NCBI GenBank assembly: GCA_963920765.1
Contig: OY987250.1
Coordinates: 6,014,001 to 6,078,000 of the forward strand
Reading direction: 5' to 3'
Length of the DNA: 64,000 bases
DNA from: Ulota crispa
Taxonomy: Eukaryota > Streptophyta > Bryopsida > Orthotrichales > Orthotrichaceae
This document shows positions 31,417 to 41,709 of this stretch, in pieces; the first letter of the stretch is position 1, and every line of letters starts with the position of its first letter. The notes beneath the pieces were generated by a model that was not told the DNA's origin, did no database searches, and worked only from the letters and a program-made list of their open reading frames with translations. The translations under genes were made by a program, and so were the position numbers.

Positions 31417-32642
31417 CTGAGCTCTCTTCTCTTGCTCTTCTCCCATGCATGTCAACTCTTGCCCTTTTTACCCAAAGTCCTTGACAGATTTTTAAAACTC
31501 CTTGAAAGGATGGAAGCGAGCATATACATTATTCAATTCTAGACTGGGGATAAACAGTTCAAAGGTCTTCTTTTTTGTCTTTTATGACAATTATTTTCTT
31601 GTCAAAGTTTTCTCTTCTGACATAACCAGTTAGTCTTCTTTTGGGAATTTAGATGGATTTAGTGTGGGAAACTTTTAGCTTGATGTTATGGTGGTTTCCA
31701 TCTTATCAAGAGTAGATACAATAGCCTTGTTTATTTCAATCATAAGAACAGAGTTGTGTTTGCAGGTCTAGCAAAACTAGTTTGATAGAATAAATTCATA
31801 AAACTAGACTAATGTAGTGTATAACAAAATTACTACCTAGGGTATTTAGAATATGCAATTTGAACGTGTGAGATTGTAGAGCACCTATAATGATATTTGT
31901 CAATTTTATTTCCATTCAAAAGTCACCATTTAACCAAATCATGCATGTAACACTTGCTAAGAAGTCCAATCAATGGATGAATAGAATAGACAAGATGTTG
32001 ATACTGGGATTATTGAGTTGAAAGTTCCTGACATTTCTAAGTATCTTCTATCACCGATTTTAACTTGAACATTTTCTATTACACTCTTAAGGAAACAAGC
32101 AATTATAGAGAAAACAAAACAACTTTGGTATAACACTAAAGCTCACTTCTGAGTAAGTGCATACTCAAACTTCTTCACAGTTCTTGTAGATGTAGTTTTT
32201 TGTCAATGAAAAGCCTCTGTACAACTCATGTACTGAAATCAGTACTTTGACTCTGGGATCCCATGGATGCAGTACCTACAGAAAATTGCATCAACACCTT
32301 AACAATGTAGGCTAAAGAAGACTAGGATTAAACCTATTTCGGACGTTATTATTAAAGCCGAAACACCTTAGATGGAGATGAGCAACTGCACAACAATATT
32401 TAGACCAATTTGGTCATGAATTCTAGAGGGAAAAGGTAGATGACTGACTACTTTAACCTTTACACTAAGGTCAAGGCTGACTTTTCAATTTGCTTTGAAA
32501 ACGTGTGACGTTCGAGGGATTTCAAGGTTAAAAAATGAGTCACTCCACCCCAGCTGCTTAAAAAAATTATGAGCCCTCTGCTTCATTGGCAAGTAAATGA
32601 TAACCCTACTTAAAAGAAAATATTCAAAAATAGAAAGTAGAC
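31417..32642. other. 3' flank of SPX-MFS, no gene seen
   Basis: AT-rich intergenic sequence between the stop of the SPX-MFS gene and the 3' end of the OEP16-3 remnant on the other strand. It must contain both polyadenylation regions; no specific signal stands out. Confidence 0.5.
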
Positions 32643-34700
32643 CTAAAGATCCGGATTTGTCCTTGGATACGGTAAGTATTCTCTCCCAGTCGGTGTCCTC
32701 ACAGTTTAGCCTCCAGCATCAACAATCACAGCACACGTTGCCAATGCAGCTGCTGCTCCTAAACCCACTGGCAACTTCCCAGCTGCAATCAACATTGCTG
32801 AGTTAGAAAGAAAGAAGGGTAGCCAAGTTCCTCGATAGGCCCAAAGTTGACAATGCACAACATTCTTGAAAGAAGCAGCAAAGACTTTGGACTCATATGC
32901 TCATACAACCAAGAATGAATATCTAAAATGACCCTAATTTTTTTTTTAACTTCTTCCCTTTACATAAATCTACCTAGGTATTAAACCAACAAATGTACTC
33001 ACTGCCGACAGTAGTGCAGCTACGATGGAAAGGGCAAGTGGTCAACCCTCTTGTAAAATACTATGGCACACCAACACATAAACACAACAGTGGACTCAAA
33101 ATGAGCAAATGAGCCACACCACAACAAAAAGAGCCCGAATCCTTTCATTTCAATACAGTACACCATTTTTAGCCCTTCATGTGATAATTGAAACACCAAG
33201 AGGTTGACCATGCCCAAAATGAAGGCAAAAACATCATGATATTCACTCTTAATCCCTCGAGTTAAAAAATGGACGTTTTTGTACTAATAGGAATTTAAGT
33301 AAATTATTTAGAAAATTTCAAGGAAGGGAACTAAATCATCAACAGAAAGAAGAAATTCTTTTATACATCTATTAGTTTAGGATCTCGCAGTTAACAATTT
33401 CAGAGATTTGGCTGTTGTTTGTTTCCATTATTGCACCATTTTCAGTCCCAACTTCTTGTACGAGACCTCTAAAAGAAGTTCAAATCTTATCACCCAAAAC
33501 ATCTCGTTTTCTGAAAGCACAAGTATCACAATGACACCTCTTATGATAGAAGCTCTTCTTAATTGAGAGATGCACCAAACTGACACCCTACATTTTTGCA
33601 CTTTGCACAATGAGCACATACTAATTCTAAGAACATAACATCAGAACTCGTTAGGATTTTAGGTCATCCACCTATCTCCTGAAAAAAACTTGGAACATAC
33701 ACTTGTAAATCTCGCATTCAGTATCCAAATTATGCATTCTTTGGTGCATTAAAAATCTCTTTGATTCGCTAACAAGAATATATAGAAGTTTGACCGGTTT
33801 AATGAATAGTTGCTATGATTTGTGGAGTTAATGTCACTATTAGGTATAGCTACCTTAACCCTAATTCAGGGAATTTGAAGTGACAGAGGTCCTCTGCACC
33901 GTAAAGACCGACATAGAACAGTATAGCAAGAAAAGAAACAAAATGTAAATAACGAAATTCCCCTAGAGCAATAGCAAGTTCTGAGAGGTAAGGTAGGAGG
34001 CTCTAATTCGGAGCAGCCTCTAAAATGGAGCACCTCCTCAAATGTACTCCGTTTGTACATGTTGTTTTTCATAGCCCTTCAACAATGTATATGTATAGCA
34101 GGTGTATATTTGAGGAGATGCTCCATTTTAGAGCCCTATGACCTTTCCACTTCAAAATTTCATAACTAATTTCACAAAGTTCCAAAAAATAAGAAACAAC
34201 TTGGATTAGATGCCAATTCTTCTGGTCTTTCAAGGAAAATTTACTGAAAAATACTTCAAGAAGTTCCACCTACCCAAAATTCAGTTTCAGCCCTTAGATG
34301 CTCCATTTATGAGCCTCCTACCTTAGAGAGGGTAGCAATTCGAAGCTAACCTGGAAGGCCGAGAATGCTTCCAGCCGCGGCGCCCCTGATTGCAGAGTTC
34401 CGGATATCCTTCTTCTCACGAATAGACGCTGAAACCGCCTCCGTAAACGCAAAGATCGCCGATCGCTCCAAACGTCAATCCGTAATTGCCCATGATCCTG
34501 CCTGTCTTCCGCAACGTCGGCAACGCCACGTTTCGCTCCACGGCGGGGACGTCCTGCCATGTGGCCGTGATGGCGCCCAGGATGGTGCCCGCCAAGAAGC
34601 TCGATCCCGCCGCACAGAACGTCCGGAAGGCGATGGTGTCGTACTCTCCCAGGTTGCGCAGCTCGTCCGGGTCCATATTGGCATACTTGTCGCTCTGCAT
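32643..34700 (-). pseudogene. OEP16-3 / complex I B14.7-type protein gene, broken
   Basis: Two minus-strand exons: 34351-34700 from ATG, and 32643-32797. The first reads MDPDELR, then ATWQDVPAVERNVALP and GNYGLTFGAIG, as in plant OEP16-3 (a Tim17/22/23-family channel-like protein, also found as a complex I subunit). At about 34452-34460 the frame breaks: after GAIG the family sequence (IFAFTEAVSASIREKKDIRN) continues in another frame. The break looks like a 2-bp loss in a Gly codon. The second exon reads PVGLGAAAALATCAVIVDAG, then an in-frame TAA at 32706-32708 where relatives have Gln (one C-to-T change), then TGREYLPYP to a TAG. Two independent lesions argue for a pseudogene; sequencing error is the alternative. 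Confidence 0.82.
33989..34325. mobile_element. TAAGGTAGG MITE in the intron of the OEP16-3 remnant
   Basis: Termini TAAGGTAGGAGGCTC and GAGCCTCCTACCTTA are perfect 15-bp inverted repeats, flanked by GAGAGG on both sides. An inner inverted pair (AAAATGGAGCACCTCCTCAA and its mirror near 34105-34132) makes a second stem. The end resembles the GTAAGGTAG MITEs at 41602 and 49828. Confidence 0.78.
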
Positions 34701-34975
34701 GGCTGACGCCCTCCTCCGACGTCGGGTTTCTCCTGGTCTCCTTGCAACCTACAGCGGCGATAAGATGGAAACGCAGAATGCACCTTGAGTGCCCCTGAAT
34801 TTGCAATGCAAGGTGCCGACCGGAAGAAACACAGAGACTCCGAGAGAGAGACTGGTCTGAAGTCTGAACTATGAAGCAAGACGATGATGAACTCTGTTCT
34901 ATTTGGATGAACTGTGTCGCTCTTCGAAGAAATCTGTCGCTTCTGGATGACTTTTGTACTTGTTAGATGAATTTG

Positions 34976-35112
34976 TGCGTTTGGATGCATTTCCTCCTCT
35001 AGATTAATTTCCTCCTCTGGATGAATGTCCTCCGCTGGATGAATTTCCTCCTCTAGATGAATTTCCTAATCTGGATGCATTTCCTAATCTGGATGAATTT
35101 CTCTTTCGGGTG
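34976..35112. repeat. 18-bp minisatellite
   Basis: About seven imperfect copies of GGATGAATTTCCTCCTCT. It lies upstream of the OEP16-3 remnant, in its probable promoter side. Unit length is a multiple of three but no gene context supports coding. Confidence 0.8.
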
Positions 35113-35188
35113 AATCATTGCCCGTGGATGCGGTAGTTGGTTCAAACGAAAGGGCCATTCGCACCTGGCCTTTGCAAATGTGTAATAA

Positions 35189-35802
35189 GGGGTTTCAGAT
35201 ATCTCAAAAAAAACGGTAAATGAATGGTTGTGAACAAGTTTTCATTTATGGTGAACGTGAAACTACAAAAGTGAACGAGTCATGAGAATCTTTAGGAGGT
35301 CCTCATGGCTCGTTCACACATGAACAATGTGAAGTTTCTCCCTATTTGTCTCTTCAGTTTTGTGTTCTTGCTGTTCCCGCGCTTGTGCTTGCGCCTGTGC
35401 TGCCTGTTTGTGTTGTTGCCCGTCTCTCGGCTCTCGCTCCAAACCTCTGGCTCTCACTCCATGCCTCTAGATAGTTTGGACGTAGAGTTGATTGCCAAGT
35501 CAAGGCCATTCAAGGAATCTCGATGCGCAAGAAGCGACAATGGTGGAGTTGAAGAGATCTTGATTAGAAGAGGACAATTGTGGAGACAAAGGGTTCCAGA
35601 TTAGAAACAACGATGGTGGAGTTCAAGGGATTCGTACGGAATTAGTGATTGTGGGTAGAGTTGAAAGGATGGTGAGTAGTTCACTACAATTTGGATATTT
35701 GAATAAGTGATCGCGAGGACATGAACGATGGCTTGACTAGCTTGTTCACCAATTTCATTCACGTGAACAAAATTGCCTCTCAACGGCATATCTGAAACCC
35801 CC
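35189..35802. mobile_element. GGGGTTTC MITE, second copy, TAA duplication
   Basis: GGGGTTTCAGATAT at the left and ATATCTGAAACCCCC at the right, with TAA on both sides (35186-35188, 35803-35805). Same family as 17203-17639. The interior holds a C-rich, T-rich open frame (35305-35604) with no recognisable domain. Confidence 0.72.
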
Positions 35803-35805
35803 TAA

Positions 35806-36377
35806 TAGTGGTATTAGAAGGGTGTTAAAACTGGATGTTCACACCAAGAGGGTTTTTAGTACCCGAGCCTAGCTCCCAGGCCCGGTGGGCTTGATATAAG
35901 AGTGGTTTAGAACCGCGTGAGGATATAAGAGCTCGTAATCATTGGGATTTTTTGCAGAAATTTTGTATGACCAAAATCTCTCTAGAACGGAGATTCAAGA
36001 GATTATCAGGGGCGCTTTTGTGATATTTTGTAATGCCAGCTCTGAGCCCAAATTTGAAATTGGCCATTTTAAAAGTTACGGATTTTATGTGCTTTTTGAT
36101 AACCAATTGGGCGTGAACTGCGTCGGCAGCGCCAGGAGCTCTTGCCTTGCGATTCTTTAAAAATCAGCGCCTCTTCTTGCAGAATACCACATTCAGCTCT
36201 AACAGTAATTTTCAAGTGTATTTTTCTTTGCATACAAAACTCTGGTTACATAATTGCATGTTCTTTAGCAATGTAGTTTTTTTATTTCTGTAGTGTTGTG
36301 GTTTATGGATGTGTACAGGTCAGGAATATTGTCCTTTCATGACAATTCAATTTAAGTTCTAGAACCGGCAGTTTGCA
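35806..36377. other. unassigned stretch
   Basis: A 72-codon frame (35942-36160) has no recognisable domain. No gene can be supported here. Confidence 0.4.
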
Positions 36378-37147
36378 ATGGCTTTGCTTGCTCTCAGATT
36401 TTGTGTGAATGATTCTGCCACTGTGATGGAGGATGAAATGGAGAACCACTTGCATGCAGGGTCATATAATGGACGACTCCGCTCTGCTTCAGCTCTCATT
36501 ACCCCTATAGGGATACCACTTAATGGTGAGTACGTCGTCTACATTCTTTGACATTTGAAAAACTTGCTGCATTTGAGGGCCAACTGACTTGTACTAAATT
36601 GAGTGGTTGAGGATCCATACTACGGATCCCAAACATGCTAATGTTGTTATCTTTGTCTCTCTTGATTTAAGCATGCCTCGGTTTTGCCATGGCATATTTG
36701 TATGACTTTGTCCATCACGTCCTCTATAGTGATACAGAATGTGTCTTTATTTTATATTTGCATGCTCTTGAATTTTGAGAAACTGTACCTGCACATATAA
36801 ACAAAGAGACTCCAATGCCCTAATGAGTGTTTATAGAATGGAACCAAATTTGCGTGACAAGGTTCAAGATCTCACCATAGAAAGTTGGTACGCTGCATTA
36901 CAATGTCTATAGTCATGCAAAAGTTTGGTATTTGATACAGTGATCTAAATTCTTCTTGCAGCAAACACCCCGCTGGCAAGTTTCCACTTTCCACGACCTC
37001 TACTGGCCGCAAGGGGGTCTTTGGGTAGCGTCAGACCTGTAGTTTTGGCGTAGAGGTTTCCCCACGTACCGCCCTTGGGTTCCCCTGCATCCACTCGTCC
37101 ATCACCTTCTGATAATGTTGGATTGCTGTAGTTGTTCCGCCCACCCG

Positions 37148-37266
37148 GCTCAGCTAGCATTGGATCCCTTGGCTCATTCCGTCCAACGGGCTTTAGAAGC
37201 ATTGGTTTGCCTTGGTCATTGCGGAGAGCAGCCTCTGCTAGCATCAGTTCTCTTGGGTCGCTGCGC
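37148..37266 (+). repeat. 42-bp coding-type minisatellite in the Harbinger Myb-like ORF
   Basis: Two and a half units beginning AGCATTGG or AGCATCAG encode a 14-residue repeat (SIGSLGSFRPTGFR, SIGLPWSLRRAASA, SISSLGSLR) in the plus frame that runs into the SANT-like ORF. Confidence 0.65.
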
Positions 37267-38036
37267 TAGTTAGCTTCTGTAAACATGCACCCTACCCAAG
37301 CAGCAAACACAAGTACGGCTAGAGTTGCAGACACAAAGACTGAGGTCAACATGAGCAGCATGAACAAGAGGTCACGGAAAGATAGGGGGCCCAATTGGGT
37401 GCTCATAGAGGTTTTGACTCTCATAGCAGCCAAGAGGGACCAGTTCATGGCAAAGATGGACACTTTCGACAGCCACAACTTGATGACCATGGACTCTACC
37501 AAGTGGGTACGTATTTCTGAAGAAGTTATGCAGGCAAATGTCTCCCCTTGCATGCGGGAAGGTGCAACTTGCAATGCCAAGTGGAATTTGATTTTGCCAG
37601 AGTACAAGCGAATCTCGGACTACCTGCACAGAACATGTAGGAATTTCATGGACTATTGGGAGTTGGATACACATCAACGGAAGGAAGAAGGCCTTCCTAA
37701 GCAATATGCACTTGACATTTTCCAAACCATCAACTGTTGGTATGGGTTGCGTCCTCAAATCAAGCTGCCGCATGTGAGGGACTCACTCTCCTCTACTGAC
37801 TCAAACTATAGAGCGCATGAGCAAGTGGAGGAACATGAGAAAAACAACAATACCTACCAAGATTTTGAAGATCCTTTGATGGATTTTGCTGAGCTAGAAG
37901 GGGAAGAACAAATGGTGAAGCTGTCCCTCCAATGTCCACACCAGCATCGGTTTCCCCTCTAGGGAGTTTTGGACGCATCCCTCCTCTAGCGATGCGGCCA
38001 TCCTATTGCACTGGCACTCCACAGCATAGGCCGGCA

Positions 38037-38150
38037 TCTTGCATTCCACCTGGGTTCACCCTACAGGTCATTAGTTCATCTGGGATGTCATTCTGCATTC
38101 CACCTGGGCTCACCCTACAGGTGATTAGTTCATCCAAGACGTCATCTTAT
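38037..38150 (+). repeat. 54-55 bp tandem duplication in the Harbinger Myb-like ORF
   Basis: The segment around CATTCCACCTGGGTTCACCC and CAGGTCATTAGTTCATC occurs twice in tandem with few differences. Each copy reads CIPPG(F/L)TLQVISSS. Confidence 0.85.
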
Positions 38151-39448
38151 TCACTTGGAAGAGGAGTCGGGAACACAGGTGTCAAAAGGAAGCATGTTAG
38201 TGGTCACACCTTGATCATAGATGCTACAAGAGATACGGGGGAGACAATGGTCCAAAAGATGCAAGACATTGTTGAGTCTCATTAAGCAATGGACAGGAAA
38301 AAAATTAAAGTACAATTGAATTTACTTGAAAAGCACATGGCCTTTCTGCAGGAGAAAGACCAGCAACTACGTGCAAATGCTGTGGAGGTGAACGCCATCG
38401 CTTTGGTAGCCATCAACAAACAAAGCCAAATTGTTGGATGCCTTTCACAATTCTCCTCCGTTATTAGCGACATTTTCCAAAAGACTAAAGGGCCTGGGGG
38501 GCCAGTTCCATCAAGTCCTGGCAGAGAACCTACTACTCCTACAGTGGCCCTTGTAGGAGTAGGGGAACCTACTCTAGACCAAGCAACTAACAAGTTCAAC
38601 AAAACAGCATCCGACCGTATCCCGCTCCACCAACGTCATGGCCTAGTAGCCGGTACGGCTAGAGGCGCAGCAATTAGAGACATCAACGGAGTTCTCAGAG
38701 GATTAGCAGCGCTGCCTGTAGTGGAGAAACCCAATCTTATTTGAGAGGGGCCCGACGCACAAGCAGCAACTAGTTCAAACCGTCTTCAAATGCTAGCATA
38801 GAACAATAAGGACACGGCAGCTCCTCTATTATAGATTTGAAGCTTGAAGAGGTGTTGTTATGCAAGCTTGAGGACCGATTATCCACCAGGAAATGACAGC
38901 AACAATTTTGCAACTAATTGGTTACGCCTCTGTCCTTGCACATTATGCAGGGTTTGATTAAGTTCCGGTTAGTCCTTGTGTAGTTAGAGCATACGGGTAT
39001 CATGTGAGTCATTCACCATAGCATCATTGTGGACATGATGAGGCTTGTAATGTTCTTATGTTTAATGATATGCTGGACTTTTATTTGGATTAGAGTGTTT
39101 ATACAGTGCCTTCATGTGTTTCTAGATTATCACTTCACGGAGTCACGTAAACCAAAAAAACCGATAAGCTGAATCGACTGTAATACATAAGCTTTTGTTG
39201 CACCAAGAACAAACACAATTCAGATGAGATGACCACAACCACATTTGAATGTTCACGCAATCCAACAAAAGACAAACTTAAATAATTAGAATGAACGGAA
39301 TAACAATAGAACCTGTGCAAGTGAATGACTAGGGCCTTTGAGCACTCAAATGCAACCCTAAAAGTTGCCTCTTGTCAATTGCAACTTCAGTTGCAGTTGA
39401 GTCCAGCATTGGCTCCACGTTGTCCTCAGCTCCAAAAGCTTCAACATC

Positions 39449-40390
39449 CTATGCAATATTGTGAAGTCCATTGCCATTGAGACCTTCCATACGCAAAACG
39501 CCAAACAAGTTTTGAACATCCTCGTCATACTGTTCTAGTAGCTTGTTATGCAAGATGGCACAACAGAAAATGACATCAAGGAGAAAAGCAACATCTAGAT
39601 TAGATTTAGTGAGTAACTCCCTAAACGTTTGCTTTAGAATCCCAAATGCATTCTCTACTATGCAACGCCCACGTCGAAGCTGTCTATTGAAAAGATTGTC
39701 TGCCATCGACAAGGGAAGATGGCTTCAATGCGCAACCATCAACCATGGCAGAAGAGGGTATCCTTGGTCTCCAAGTAAATACGTGGAGAAACCTTCAGAG
39801 TTCATGTTTGTGCTGAATAATGCGTTGTGGCTGCCTAGTTCATACAAGGAAGATCGCCTCAAGACTCTGGAGTCGTTCGTGGACCCCGGCATGCCCAAGT
39901 ACAAGTCCAAAAAGCGCTTGTCGGAGTCCACCACGGCTTGGCAACTTAGAATATACCCTCCTAACTTAAAGTAATAATAATTGGCAGGGACGTGTTTGGG
40001 TTTGCCGATTGAAACATGTGTCCCATTGATGGCATCCACTACACCAGGGAGACCACACGTCACTAAATTTTGTTGTGTCCGTAAGAGGCAATTGCCAGTA
40101 GGCCAGCTGATCTGGTCCTGCATGGTGTCGTTAATGGCATGAATGACGTCACGGAGAACACCACATACGGTGCTCTTACCTATTGCAAAAAACTCATAGC
40201 AGACAAGTAATGACACTCTTTGTGTTAGTTTATATAACGTGCATGCAACGCGTACAATCACTGAGATCGCTGCCCTATACTTGGTATCTTTTCTACGGAT
40301 ATGAGGTTTTAGTAGGTCAACCAGCACAAACACTGTAGCTTTAGGCATTTGGAAGTTTTCCAACCAACGTAGTTCATCGTACTCGGTCAT
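39449..40390 (-). pseudogene. PIF/Harbinger transposase (DDE_Tnp_4), single nonsense codon
   Basis: A 314-codon frame with one internal TGA (39725-39727). N-terminal helices with a helix-turn-helix (AIGKSTVCGVLRDVIHAIN) are followed by the nuclease: Asp in GVVDAINGTHVSIGKP, Asp in LLGDQGYPL, Glu in RCIVENAFGILK. The stop sits just after the second Asp region, between MVAH and SHLPLSMADN; CGA to TGA would explain it. No frameshift, so decay is recent compared with the gypsy copy. It faces the Myb/SANT-like ORF 0.7 kb away on the other strand, the usual two-gene layout. Terminal repeats were not resolved; a candidate right end is near 41340-41366 (GTGTGAACCCCCC). Confidence 0.92.
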
Positions 40391-41601
40391 TAGAAACCTG
40401 GAGAACTAAGTTGTTGACCAGGGCTTCACCCAAAAGCCTAATTCATCACTAAAAGCTATCCCGAGAGTGCATAACTGAAAACAATTCAAGCCTCCTTGCA
40501 TATCCGCAAGGGGATCCTTAGATGGTTGCCCCAACCCTTCCATAATTTCATCAAACTAATTGGTGGAGTCCCCCTCTCCAGAGATAAGAGCAGGAAGAAG
40601 TTCACCATACCTAGTGGTCAAAATTTGCAACAATAACCACAAGCACAGCGCCAAAGCTAGTTTAGAATCCAAACCACTGTCCTTGTTGGAAAGTGCGAGC
40701 CTTGCACCAAAAGCACAACCCAATTACAATGAACATGCTTGAAAACAAATTTTTTTGAAAAAAAGAAAGTGTTCTTCATAGAATTTAAAAGAATTAAACC
40801 CACCTTGCCCCCCTTTGTCATATGATCGTAAACCCTACGTACCCATCATCAACGCATGCCTGTACACACACTTTGAAACCGCAGCAGCAATACAGGAATG
40901 CAAGAAGTTGATAGTGTAAACCCGAACAAACCTCCAATTCAAAGTATAGAGAAACTTACAAATAGAAATCCTAACCCTAAAATCCTTTGCAAATTCAAGG
41001 TGTTGAACACCATACCTGCCAACAAGAAGAAATTGCTACTTGAGCAAGTTCATCCAACACAAACAAAAGAGAGTGATCTAGATTTGCGTTTTAGTAAACT
41101 GCAAATTCCACTTCAACAGTTGCGGTCATAGTCGTTGAGTCTCGCGCAACGGGATTGGGCCTTCCTTCAGCGAATTTGCCAACAACCATGGCAAGTTCAG
41201 CACCAAATGAAACGGCGAGACGGAAGCTTGACAACAGCTGAGAAGAATCAAAGAGCTCTCTAGAGCAAGCGCAACTAAAAGCAGAGAGGGAAAGGAAATA
41301 GTGACAAGCCATCGGAGGGAAGTTTAGTTATGGTGAAAGAGGGTTTTCATGTGTGAACCCCCCCTGCTACTAAAATGATTGCGGGCCACCAATCAGTATT
41401 GACATCACATGCCATGTCATTCCACACCTTGTATGTGAACATGCCACATTTAACTAGTACCCAAGAGCCCTGAAACATAGGATCCCAATTCTCAGGCCAT
41501 TAACCACCCATTAAAAATTTTGAGGACAACTTATACGGTTTAACAATGCAAATTGTAAACTCTAGGTGCAAATGGCCCTGAAGTCTGCTGCTAGACAATG
41601 A
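40391..41601. other. Harbinger flank and intergenic sequence, no further gene
   Basis: Short open frames on both strands (for example 40898-41131 plus, 41091-41312 minus) show no family signature. The minus-strand part nearest the transposase may be its 5' UTR and leader. Confidence 0.45.
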
Positions 41602-41709
41602 GTAAGGTAGCAGCATCCATAAACATTGTGTCCCCATGTCCGTTACCTGACAGTGGCAGGGTTAATCAATAAAAAAAACAAATGGTTGTGGGTGACTAAG
41701 TGATGGTTA

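Larger units (their letters stand above)
36378..38744 (+). pseudogene. Myb/SANT-like (trihelix) accessory protein of a PIF/Harbinger element, broken
   Basis: The core, 37285-37962, has a Myb/SANT-like DNA-binding fold: KRSRKDRGPNWVLIEV, then CNAKWNLILPEYKRISDY. Such a protein accompanies the transposase in plant Harbinger elements and helps it bind the ends (family knowledge). The same frame extends upstream to a good 3' splice site at 36961 with only three in-frame TAG codons, and joins in phase to a possible first exon 36378-36531 starting MALLALRFCVNDS. Downstream, a frameshift near 37930 and a TAA at 38283-38285 separate a Pro/Ser-rich part and a coiled coil (38289-38744, QLNLLEKHMAFLQEKDQQLR). 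The first exon could instead be a host-gene fragment. Confidence 0.7.

Noticed and set aside
34475..34990. Alternative 171-codon minus frame and the plus-strand frames over the OEP16-3 exon
   Set aside because: Shadows of the GC-rich OEP16-3 exon; only the frame starting at 34700 shows family residues.
37372..37773. Minus-strand 133-codon frame
   Set aside because: Antisense shadow of the Myb/SANT-like ORF.
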